Shown here in pieces: positions 1-5,608 of a stretch of DNA of 6,222 nucleotides. How positions within the stretch are numbered: position 1 is the stretch's first letter; each line of letters begins with the position of its first letter. Under the pieces are notes generated by a model that saw nothing but the letters and a program-made list of their open reading frames with translations, made no database searches and was not told the origin of the DNA. Source of the DNA: QPIN01 sp964535875 (GTDB lineage: Bacteria > Pseudomonadota > Gammaproteobacteria > Methylococcales > Methylomonadaceae); assembly GCA_964535875.1 (NCBI GenBank), contig CAZHUE010000180.1, positions 1 through 6,222 on the forward strand. Direction: 5' to 3'. The translations under genes were made by a program, and so were the position numbers.

Positions 1-143
1 TTTTAATGGAAGAAAAAGACTGGAATACTGAGTTATTAGAAGAACTCTCATCCGTTATGGTTGATGCTTCTATTTGTGGTTTGGGGCAAGCAGCGCCAAA
101 CCCGATGCGCTGTGTGGTCAAATACTTTCCACATGAACTTTAA
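1..143 (+). CDS. fdhB: NAD-dependent formate dehydrogenase, beta (NADH/FMN-binding, NuoF-like) subunit, C-terminal end
   Basis: Only the last 47 residues are in the window, read from base 3 to the TAA at 141-143; the 5' part lies outside. The tail contains ASICGLGQAAPNP followed by KYFPHEL. This is how the NuoF-like beta subunits of soluble NAD-dependent formate dehydrogenases end. In that family the Cys of the S-I-C-G/A-L motif (codon at 75-77) is the fourth ligand of the [4Fe-4S] cluster that passes electrons to FMN; the other three ligands would lie upstream. The whole protein would take electrons from the alpha subunit and reduce NAD+ in the cytoplasm. The alpha subunit gene starts 26 bp downstream on the same strand, so the two are almost certainly one operon. 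A hydrogenase or complex I NuoF homologue could end similarly, but the neighbour makes formate dehydrogenase by far the best reading. Confidence 0.85.
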   Translation, partial: LMEEKDWNTELLEELSSVMVDASICGLGQAAPNPMRCVVKYFPHEL

Positions 144-169
144 TCCTCCGTTAATTATAGAGAATAAAT

Positions 170-2944
170 ATGACTGCAAATCTAGAATATATGCACAAAG
201 CAATTATCAACTTCTCACTTGACGGTGAAGAGGTATTCGCATTTGAAGACGAGACACTGATTCAAACAGCAAAACGATTAGGTAAAGAAATACCGCACCT
301 TTGCTATAAAGAAAGTTTACGCTCAGACGGCAATTGCCGAGCTTGTGTTGTTGAGATTGAAGGGGAAAGGACTTTAGCTCCCTCTTGCTGCCGTTCGGCA
401 ACAGAAGGAATGAAAGTTCAAACAGCTAGTGATCGAGCGTTAAAATCACAAAAAATGGTGTTGGAATTATTAAAATCTGACATGCCAAAGCAGAGTAAAT
501 CACCTTATAAAATTGTTTCGGAATTAGATGTTTGGGTTAAAAAACTCAAAGTAGGTGAGCCTCGCTTTGCACCACGCCATCAACCAGACGCTGATTTATC
601 TCATCCGGCAATTGCAGTCAATATGGATGCTTGCATTCAATGTACTCGCTGTTTGCGCGCCTGTCGTGAAGAACAAATGAATGATGTGATTGGTTATGCC
701 AATCGTGGATCACATTCTGAAATCGTGTTTGATATTGCTGACCCAATGGCAGCTAGTAGTTGCGTAGCCTGTGGTGAATGTGTGCAAGTCTGCCCTACGG
801 GTGCATTAATGCCAGCAGGTGAAGTTGGTTTGCAAGTTGCTGATAAAACCGTTGATTCAACCTGTCCTTATTGTGGTGTCGGTTGCTTAATTAAGTACCA
901 TGTAAAAGACGACAAAATTTTATATACCGAAGGGCGCGATGGCTTTACTAACCACTATCGCCTGTGTGTTAAAGGACGTTATGGCTTCAATTATATTGAT
1001 AATCCTTTACGCCTAACCAAACCTTTAATCAGACGAGATGGTGTCGCTAAAACCACAGAATTATTAGACCCAGATGATTTAGACTCTGTTTTTCGTGAAG
1101 CCAGTTGGGAAGAAGCACTTGAAGCTGCAGCGGGTGGGTTGAAAAAAATTCGTGATGAAAAAGGCAAAAAAGCTTTGGCTGGTTTAGGTTCTGCAAAAGG
1201 TAGTAATGAAGAAGCTTATCTATTTCAGAAACTGATTCGCACTGGGTTTGGGTCTAACAATGTTGACCATTGCACACGACTTTGTCATGCATCTTCGGTT
1301 GTTGCATTATTAGAATGTTTAGGTTCTGGTGCCGTATCAAACCCTGTTTCAGACGTAAGTAAAGCAGAAGTAATTGTTATTATTGGTTCTAACCCAACAG
1401 TCAATCACCCTGTTGGTGCTACATTTATGAAAAATGCAGCAAAAAAAGGTGCCAAAATCATCTTAATTGATCCTAATGTCACATCCATCGCCAAATATGC
1501 ATCCCATGTTTTACAGTTCCGCCCTGATACTGATGTCGCTATGCTTAACGGCCTTATGCACGTTATTTTAGAAGAAGGTTTACAAAATGATAATTATATC
1601 AAACAGTACACCGAAGATTTTGAGGCTATTCGTGAACATGTCAAAAATTATAGCCCTGAAAAAGTAGCCCCTATTTGTGGTATTGACCCTGACGTGCTAC
1701 GCGAAGTAGCACGATTATATGCAACCTCAAAAAGCTCCATGATTTTATGGGGCATGGGTATTTCTCAACACATTCATGGCACAGATAATGCGCGTTGTCT
1801 TATTGCTTTAGCTTTAATGACTGGACAAATTGGTAGACCAGGTACAGGCTTGCATCCATTGCGTGGTCAAAACAATGTTCAGGGTGCATCAGATGTTGGA
1901 CTGATCCCCATGGTTTTTCCAGATTATCAACCCGTTGTTGATCCTAAAAACAAAGCAAAATTTGAAAAATTATGGGGTGTAGAGCTTGATTCAGTTCCAG
2001 GGCTGACCACAGTAGAAATGCTACATGCTATTTTAGACAAAGAACTCTACGGTATGTTCATTCAAGGCGAAAATCCTGCGATGTCTGATCCCAATCAAAA
2101 TCATGCCCGTAAAGCCTTAGCTTCATTAGAACACATGGTAGTACAAGATATATTTTTAACTGAAACAGCTGGTTTTGCAGATGTTATTTTACCTGCTTCT
2201 GCATTTTACGAAAAAACAGGGACTTTCTCTAATACCGACAGACGAGTACAAATGGGTCGTCAAGCAGTCAATCCACCTGGCGATGCAAAACAGGATTTGT
2301 GGATTATTCAGGAAATTGCTAATCGGTTGGGCTGTGGATGGAATTATAACGGTGCAGAAGATGTCTTTAACGAAATGCGCCAAGCCATGAGCAGCATAGC
2401 TGGTATGACATGGGATAGACTTGAAGAAGTTGATTCTTTAACTTACCCATTAGAAAATGTAGGCGATCCTGGACAACCCATTATTTTTACTGATGGCTTC
2501 CCAACAGAATCTGGGCGAGGCCGTTTCGTCCCTGCTGAGTACATCCATGCAGATGAAATGCCTGACTCTGAATACCCATTGATATTTATTACTGGTCGCC
2601 AGCTAGAGCATTGGCACACAGGCAGTATGACACGCCACTCATCAACTTTAGATGCAATTGAACCGGATCCGGTCGTCACAGCTCACCCTGAGGATTTAGC
2701 AAAACTAGGCGTAGAACCGGGTGAATTAATAACCATTGAATCAAGACGTGGAAAAATTACTGCTTATGCTCGTGTTGATTTAGGTGTTCAAAAAGGAACT
2801 CTCTTTATGGCATTTTGTTATAACGAAGCCAGTGCCAATTTGATTACTAATGAAGCACTAGACCCTTCTGCTAAAATTCCAGAATTTAAATTTTGTGCTA
2901 TTAAGGCAAGTGCTGGTGGGGAAATAGGCACTAGAATTAATTGA
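170..2944 (+). CDS. fdhA: NAD-dependent formate dehydrogenase, alpha (molybdopterin, catalytic) subunit
   Basis: Complete 924-residue catalytic subunit that oxidises formate to CO2 at a Mo-bis-MGD centre. Domain order: an N-terminal [2Fe-2S] domain (about 8-95; Cys45, Cys56, Cys59, then Cys73 or Cys74); two ferredoxin-type [4Fe-4S] motifs (Cys155/158/161/165 and Cys198/201/204/208); the molybdopterin-domain [4Fe-4S] site (Cys232/235/239/266) followed by Lys268; the molybdopterin body; and the C-terminal dinucleotide-binding domain (about 800-917). In VDHCTRLCHASS, Cys372 (codon TGT at 1283-1285) is the expected Mo ligand, so this is a cysteine rather than selenocysteine enzyme; His373 follows. 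Arg565 in PLRGQNNVQG matches the catalytic arginine of E. coli FdhF. The His-Cys3 cluster motif found in NuoG and FdsA is absent around residues 100-115, as I recall for the FDH1A-like branch. Start ATG170 has AGAGAA at 159-164, five bases upstream; Met8 (191) is an alternative with no better site. No accessory gene such as fdhD follows. Confidence 0.95.
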   Translation: MTANLEYMHKAIINFSLDGEEVFAFEDETLIQTAKRLGKEIPHLCYKESLRSDGNCRACVVEIEGERTLAPSCCRSATEGMKVQTASDRALKSQKMVLELLKSDMPKQSKSPYKIVSELDVWVKKLKVGEPRFAPRHQPDADLSHPAIAVNMDACIQCTRCLRACREEQMNDVIGYANRGSHSEIVFDIADPMAASSCVACGECVQVCPTGALMPAGEVGLQVADKTVDSTCPYCGVGCLIKYHVKDDKILYTEGRDGFTNHYRLCVKGRYGFNYIDNPLRLTKPLIRRDGVAKTTELLDPDDLDSVFREASWEEALEAAAGGLKKIRDEKGKKALAGLGSAKGSNEEAYLFQKLIRTGFGSNNVDHCTRLCHASSVVALLECLGSGAVSNPVSDVSKAEVIVIIGSNPTVNHPVGATFMKNAAKKGAKIILIDPNVTSIAKYASHVLQFRPDTDVAMLNGLMHVILEEGLQNDNYIKQYTEDFEAIREHVKNYSPEKVAPICGIDPDVLREVARLYATSKSSMILWGMGISQHIHGTDNARCLIALALMTGQIGRPGTGLHPLRGQNNVQGASDVGLIPMVFPDYQPVVDPKNKAKFEKLWGVELDSVPGLTTVEMLHAILDKELYGMFIQGENPAMSDPNQNHARKALASLEHMVVQDIFLTETAGFADVILPASAFYEKTGTFSNTDRRVQMGRQAVNPPGDAKQDLWIIQEIANRLGCGWNYNGAEDVFNEMRQAMSSIAGMTWDRLEEVDSLTYPLENVGDPGQPIIFTDGFPTESGRGRFVPAEYIHADEMPDSEYPLIFITGRQLEHWHTGSMTRHSSTLDAIEPDPVVTAHPEDLAKLGVEPGELITIESRRGKITAYARVDLGVQKGTLFMAFCYNEASANLITNEALDPSAKIPEFKFCAIKASAGGEIGTRIN

Positions 2945-2953
2945 TCTATTCGT

Positions 2954-2989
2954 ATTGGGTTAACGATAGAGCCGTTAGCCCAACCTACT
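2954..2989 (+). repeat. REP-like palindromic repeat, copy 1
   Basis: The palindrome ATTGGGTTAACG..CGTTAGCCCAACCTAC recurs in inverted orientation at 4501-4531. The first 20 bases (2954-2973) are identical to the reverse complement of 4512-4531. GGTTGGG/CCCAACC palindromes of this kind resemble REP-type intergenic repeats that I recall from many bacterial genomes; that assignment is by resemblance only. This copy keeps a nearly perfect palindrome and doubles as the fdhA terminator. Confidence 0.55.
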
Positions 2990-2994
2990 TTTTT
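2955..2994 (+). terminator. Rho-independent-type terminator after fdhA
   Basis: Eleven bases after the fdhA stop, TTGGGTTAACG (2955-2965) pairs with CGTTAGCCCAA (2973-2983). The stem is 11 bp with one G-U pair and a 7-base loop. It is followed after five bases by six Ts (2989-2994). The hairpin is strong and well placed to end the formate dehydrogenase transcript. The gap between stem and T-run is slightly longer than ideal. The hairpin is also one copy of a repeated palindrome (second copy at 4501-4531), so it may be a co-opted repeat rather than a dedicated terminator. Confidence 0.6.
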
Positions 2995-3000
2995 ATAGTT

Positions 3001-3057
3001 TTAAAACTGCATCAATTTTAAGGATAGCTCTATTAATGACTCAATCCATTGTTCCAT
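3001..3057 (-). other. Possible 18-codon leftover start of a gene downstream of the ZIP remnant
   Basis: ATG at 3057-3055 opens 18 codons (MEQWIESLIELSLKLMQF) ending in TAA at 3001-3003. It begins 21 bases after the stop of the ZIP remnant on the same strand. The amphipathic, helix-like composition and the position suggest the first residues of a following gene that was cut off next to the REP-like repeat. No ribosome binding site stands out and nothing is recognisable, so it could be chance. Confidence 0.2.
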
Positions 3058-3078
3058 CAGTATTTTTGAAAGTTGGCT

Positions 3079-3457
3079 TTACTCAAGTGTCCTAAAGAAA
3101 ATAGCAGAAAGAAAGCCAAGCAAAGCTGAGAAGCCAATAATTTTATACTTCGCGCAGTCACCACGGATGCGGATTTTATAGCGAGTTGATTTTTGTCGAT
3201 AGCAAGGCGCTGAAATGAGCGCATAGCTAGGCTACGCAACTATTTCAGCAACACAGCCTATCGGCAAAAAGCAACCGATAGAAAACCGCATCCGTGGTGA
3301 CTGCGCGAAGTATACCACCTTTAAAATAGGCTTCTGGCAACATGGTTTGGGCAACCATGGTTAGCATTGCACCCGCAGCCAATCCCTCAGGAAAAGAAAG
3401 CACTTTATGTCTAACACCTGCAAAATAAATATTTCCTTGAACACTAAGTATTCTTGA
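3079..3457 (-). pseudogene. ZIP-family divalent metal transporter, C-terminal remnant split by a MITE
   Basis: Two minus-strand pieces make one protein end. Bases 3457-3313 give a stretch containing NIYFAGVRHKVLSFPEGLAA, then GAMLTMVAQTMLPEAYFKGG. Bases 3145-3079, after the element, give IIGFSALLGFLSAIFFRTLE and a stop at 3079-3081. Deleting 3146-3314 (the 167-bp element plus one TA) joins them in frame as ..YFKGGKIIGFSALL... The hydrophobic helices with LTM..TMLPEA, a short GG loop and a last helix ending in LE match the C-terminus of ZIP-type (COG0428-like) zinc/divalent cation permeases of the inner membrane. The insertion adds 169 bp, which is not a multiple of three, so the frame is broken. 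The N-terminal two thirds is also gone: an in-frame TAA lies at 3458-3460, and IS66-type transposase debris follows. About 65 of an expected 240 or more residues remain, so it is not functional. The family call rests on motif resemblance. Confidence 0.72.
3146..3312 (+). mobile_element. MITE-like palindromic element, copy A (167 bp)
   Basis: The ends are perfect 27-bp terminal inverted repeats: TACTTCGCG..CGGATGCGG at 3146-3172 and its complement at 3286-3312. The element is directly flanked by TA on both sides (3144-3145 and 3313-3314). The interior continues as an imperfect palindrome almost to the centre, where GCGCATAGCTAGGCTACGC lies, so the whole element could fold into one long hairpin. 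It has no open reading frame of its own and would depend on a transposase elsewhere. A second, diverged copy lies at 4548-4708 in opposite orientation. A TA target duplication is typical of IS630/Tc1-mariner elements, which makes that a reasonable but unproven parent. The boundaries are strongly supported because removing the element plus one TA repairs the interrupted ZIP reading frame. Confidence 0.85.
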
Positions 3458-3502
3458 TTAATAACATTAAACTTATCCACATAAATAAGATAACAGAAAA
3501 TT

Positions 3503-3900
3503 TCATGCCTTGTTTTCGCATACCAACAGAGCTAGAAAGTGCTTCTGGATAGGTAACTCAGCGTTTTGAAAATTAGGCAGCTTTCCCTCAAAAATGAGCA
3601 CCATGGCCTGGCTAGCGATGATACCTTGCTTCTGACAGGTTAATAAATATCCCCAAATACGACAGAACATCCTGGCACCCTCCATGCTTCGAAAAAAGCC
3701 CGATATTTTCTACTGAACCTTGGTCATGAATATCGATCTTTCTGTCGCATTTTTAGTAAAAAGTACCTGTGCATTTTCCATAAATCTCAGAATATCGTTT
3801 CAGCCGTCCTTTCTTTACTTTTCCGGGAGGTCTAACCGGTGGTAGGCATTCAATCTCGGCTTTCTCTAACAACATGGAGTAGTCACGGATATTTTATCTT
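3503..3900 (-). pseudogene. IS66-family transposase, degraded C-terminal remnant
   Basis: Reading the minus strand from about 3900, one frame gives DYSMLLEKAEIECLPPVRPP then GKVKKGRLKR. After a one-base frame change near 3781-3790 it continues ENAQVLFTKNATERSIFMTK, VQ, an in-frame TAG (3712-3710), KISGFFRSMEGARMF and CRIWGYLLTCQKQG, ending ASQAMVLIFEGKLPNF. This follows the C-terminal block of IS66-type transposases (in typical members about DVPFTNNxAERDIRMxKVQQ, then KxSGCFRS, GA, LxTCRKQG, LFxGKLPDF). The catalytic Glu and the NN.AER-type motif are visible only in altered form (TKNATERS). The frameshift, nonsense codon and missing N-terminal half make it dead, and no clear IS66 terminal repeats are seen. 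Bases 3901-4015 upstream hold only short broken reading frames that I could not assign. The element probably removed the 5' part of the neighbouring ZIP gene. Confidence 0.72.
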
Positions 3901-4015
3901 GTATTTTAATCACCCGAATCGTCTGCTTTCACTTTTGAGCATCTCTATTGCTGAGTCTGAAGCTCGCCCAGTGGTCGATAAACTGCAATCACTTCCTCCA
4001 CCTTAATGAACATCT

Positions 4016-4393
4016 CTACTCAAGGGCAAGACCCTTGTTTCTCCAAGCTCTTGCTCCTCCCTCTAGGTTAAAAAGGTTTTTGTAGCCTAATTTATAGAGT
4101 GATTTTGCTGCTGTATTTCCCATTGGCCCACCTTCACAATATAAATAGATAGCAGTATTTTTATCTTGGGGAAACTTATTGATATTCGTTTCAATCTGAT
4201 TGAAAGGAACAAAAGTATCAGTTCCTTTAATATGCTTCTGCTTGGGAGTGTGAACATCTACAAGAAAGATATTCTCATCTTGCATGACTTGATTTAATTC
4301 TGTTGCCGATATTGTATTCAAATAATCTGGCGTTTGTTGAGAACAACCGTTAAGTGTAAATATAAAAGTGATAATGTATAAATATTTTTTCAT
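4016..4393 (-). CDS. Rhodanese-like domain lipoprotein
   Basis: Intact 125-residue protein. An N-terminal signal (MKKYLYIITFIFTLNGC) carries a lipobox-like LNGC with Cys17 as the likely lipidated residue; Asn at -2 is unusual, so lipoprotein status is likely rather than certain. A single rhodanese domain spans about 28-124: FLVDVHTPKQKHIKGTD, then AIYLYCEGG with the putative catalytic Cys86, then GYKNLFNLEGGARAW. Family members move sulfane sulfur or act as redox or regulatory modules; here it would act in the periplasm, anchored to a membrane. The active-site loop CEGGPMG lacks the Arg of classic CRSGxRS loops and resembles the CxxGxMS variant with Glu and Gly substitutions, so sulfurtransferase activity is uncertain. 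The gene stands alone between remnants. The start ATG (4393-4391) has only a weak AAGCGG-like site about 12 bases upstream. No convincing promoter or terminator was found. Confidence 0.88.
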   Translation of the reverse strand: MKKYLYIITFIFTLNGCSQQTPDYLNTISATELNQVMQDENIFLVDVHTPKQKHIKGTDTFVPFNQIETNINKFPQDKNTAIYLYCEGGPMGNTAAKSLYKLGYKNLFNLEGGARAWRNKGLALE

Positions 4394-4500
4394 AATTTAT
4401 GACCGCTTAGTAAACTAAAAAAAGAGTGTGTTGAAATAAGTTGAACAAATAATTTTACTATATTAAATATGACTAGAAAAATTCGCCTATATTTGCAAGC

Positions 4501-4531
4501 AAGGTTAGGCTGGCTCTATCGTTAACCCAAT
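4501..4531 (-). repeat. REP-like palindromic repeat, copy 2 (degenerate arm)
   Basis: The reverse complement reads ATTGGGTTAACGATAGAGCC, identical to copy 1 over 20 bases, then AGCCTAACCTT. Copy 1 has GTTAGCCCAACCTAC at that point. Copy 2 has therefore lost three bases and gained substitutions in one arm, which weakens the palindrome. On the plus strand it is followed by a run of eight Ts (4531 onward, within ATTTTTTTA), but no plus-strand gene precedes it. It lies 15 bp from MITE copy B. Confidence 0.5.
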
Positions 4532-4547
4532 TTTTTTACCATACCTA

Positions 4548-4708
4548 TACTTCGCGTGGTCACGGATGCGGTTTTCTATCGGTTGCTTTTTTGCCGACAG
4601 GCTGTGTTACTGAAATAGTTGCGTAGCCAACTATGCGCCCATTTCAGCACTTTGTTATCGACAAAAATCAACTCGCTATAAAATCCGCATCCGTGACCGC
4701 GCGAAGTA
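4548..4708 (-). mobile_element. MITE-like palindromic element, copy B (161 bp, inverted relative to copy A)
   Basis: The ends are TACTTCGCG..CGGATGCGG at 4548-4571 and its complement at 4685-4708. These are 24-bp terminal repeats with one mismatch (T versus C at position 10). TA flanks both sides (4546-4547 and 4709-4710). Read in reverse complement, the element follows copy A almost throughout, including the GATTTTATAGCGAGTTGATT and CAACTATTTCAG blocks, with scattered substitutions and a few small gaps. It sits between genes rather than inside a recognisable one. Both ends lack the three extra bases that both ends of copy A carry, so the two copies represent sub-variants of one family. It has no coding capacity. 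Confidence 0.82.
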
Positions 4709-4781
4709 TAATTAGCTTGCCAAAGAGAGGCCGTCATAAATTAAGAAAGCTGCTCTTAACTTCATTGCTGTGAGTTAATAT

Positions 4782-5226
4782 CTAGGAAACTTCGGATTTA
4801 AACAAACGTTTTTCAACTTCCAAAATATGTATCGTGGTTTTTAATACTGAATATGGGTTTAAACTGACTGAATCAATACCTAATTCCACCAGAAATTCCG
4901 AAATTTCTGGGTAATCTGACAGGGCTTGACCACAGATTCCAGAATGACCATTATTCCGTTTTTCGCCTTCCACGGCTAATCGTAACATTTCCTTAGTGCC
5001 CTCATCTGTCTAATCAAAATCAAAAACGACTTTTTCTGAATCTCTGTCGACTCCCAAAGTCAGCTGAGTAAGATCATTTGATCCTATAGAAAATTCATCA
5101 CATGAAACCGTAATTTGCTCACCATTTTGGATTTTTTCTGTGGTTTGATCAATGCCTATCACCGAAGGTCTGTTTATATACATAAAATTCATCTGGATCA
5201 ACAGTGCATTGAACAACATATTTTCT
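4782..5226 (-). pseudogene. ppsA: Phosphoenolpyruvate synthase, internally deleted and truncated remnant
   Basis: Four recognisable pieces of PEP synthase lie in order on the minus strand. First is RKYVVQCTVDPDEFYVYKQT (from 5226), which matches the end of the N-terminal nucleotide-binding region. After a frame change near 5170 comes RPSVIGIDQTTEKIQNGEQI then TVSC, from the phosphohistidine domain just after the catalytic His motif. Directly fused to it is DEFSIGSNDLTQLTLGVDRD, from the C-terminal PEP/pyruvate barrel. Then comes an in-frame TAG (5012-5010), and after it HSGICGQALSDYPE, GIDSVSLNP and SVLKTT to the stop at 4782-4784. The enzyme (about 790 residues) makes PEP from pyruvate and ATP in gluconeogenesis. 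Here the GGRTCHA histidine region and roughly 300 residues of linker and barrel are missing, although the GICGQ catalytic Cys survives. It cannot be functional. The TAG most simply arose from GAG (FDFDE in relatives). A working ppsA, if needed, must lie elsewhere. Confidence 0.9.
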
Positions 5227-5289
5227 TGCTTGGATGTTGTAGTTTCACAGATGAGCTCGTCCATTAATCAATAATAGAAGTACCCATAT

Positions 5290-5469
5290 CTAAGTCTCCC
5301 TTTTTTTATTATCTACTGTGTCACCTAAAATATCATGTTCAGCTTCAAACCAATCTTCTAGCTCATGTCCTGGAGAAAAATCTCTATGTTCTGCTTTATA
5401 GTATGCTGCTAGAGAAATTTGGTAATACTGTCTATCAAAAGCTCCTTTATTTTTCTTTTTTGAAATCAT
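5290..5469 (-). CDS. Small DUF2934-like protein
   Basis: A 59-residue reading frame from ATG (5469-5467) to TAG (5292-5290). It has a good ribosome binding site on the minus strand (AGGAG seven bases before the ATG, in ATAGGAGATAAAG). The sequence begins with a basic stretch (MISKKKNKG). It continues YYQISLAAYYKAEHRDFSPG, then HELEDWFEAEHDIL. The pattern of a short helix, AAYYKAE, then GHELEDWxEAE, is that of DUF2934 proteins: short, acidic, cytosolic proteins of unknown function common in proteobacteria. The C-terminus is polar (DNKKRET). The gene is intact, unlike both neighbours, and a 20-bp palindrome sits 45 bp upstream. It lies just upstream of the ppsA remnant on the same strand. Between them is a second good Shine-Dalgarno sequence (AGGGAG) and ATG at 5287-5285, which opens only seven codons (MGTSIID, stop), probably another truncated gene start. 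Confidence 0.75.
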   Translation of the reverse strand: MISKKKNKGAFDRQYYQISLAAYYKAEHRDFSPGHELEDWFEAEHDILGDTVDNKKRET

Positions 5470-5513
5470 CTTTATCTCCTATCTATTAATTTATATTTTT
5501 AAATATCAATGCC

Positions 5514-5533
5514 TAAAAATAGGACTATTTTTA
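5514..5533. promoter_or_regulatory. Perfect 9+2+9 palindrome upstream of the DUF2934-like gene
   Basis: TAAAAATAG, GA, CTATTTTTA is a perfect inverted repeat 45 bp before the start of the minus-strand small gene and about 75 bp before the ABC permease remnant. Two central bases are too few for an RNA hairpin loop at full pairing, so an operator for a dimeric regulator is a plausible reading. AT-rich palindromes also arise by chance. On the minus strand TTGATA, 17 bases, ATAGAT (between 5511 and 5482) is a weak promoter candidate for the small gene. Confidence 0.25.
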
Positions 5534-5608
5534 TTTACGAGTGTTCCACACATTAGGTACGTCATTAAAAAAGACTAGTTTGAACGGAACAAATATTCTT
5601 TTCGATTT

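Noticed and set aside
1271..1285. Selenocysteine at the formate dehydrogenase active site
   Set aside because: The codon is TGT (Cys) and the gene has no in-frame TGA before its end.
3057..3239. A 60-codon minus-strand reading frame crossing MITE copy A
   Set aside because: It is an accidental fusion of palindrome sequence with the ZIP gene read in the wrong frame; the correct frame gives the family-typical ZIP end.
3146..3312. Structured non-coding RNA gene or attenuator
   Set aside because: The long palindrome would fold, but insertion inside a gene with TA flanks and a second inverted copy fit a mobile element better; no promoter is evident.
3949..4015. A 22-codon minus-strand frame (MFIKVEEVIAVYRPLGELQ..) next to the rhodanese stop
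   Set aside because: It is too short, has no recognisable family or ribosome binding site, and lies in debris upstream of the transposase remnant.
4021..4037. CAAGGG..CCCTTG hairpin as a rhodanese terminator
   Set aside because: It is only 6 bp, lies inside the last codons of the gene and has no T-run following it on the minus strand.
2954..4710. Composite transposon or cassette bounded by the inverted repeats
   Set aside because: The REP and MITE order is not mirrored, no intact transposase lies inside, and MITE copy A has its own TA duplication inside a gene, so each repeat behaves as an independent unit.
4782..5264. Two separate small hypothetical genes (84 and 68 residues)
   Set aside because: They lie in the same frame, separated by one TAG, and together match successive PEP synthase motifs, so they are pieces of one pseudogene.
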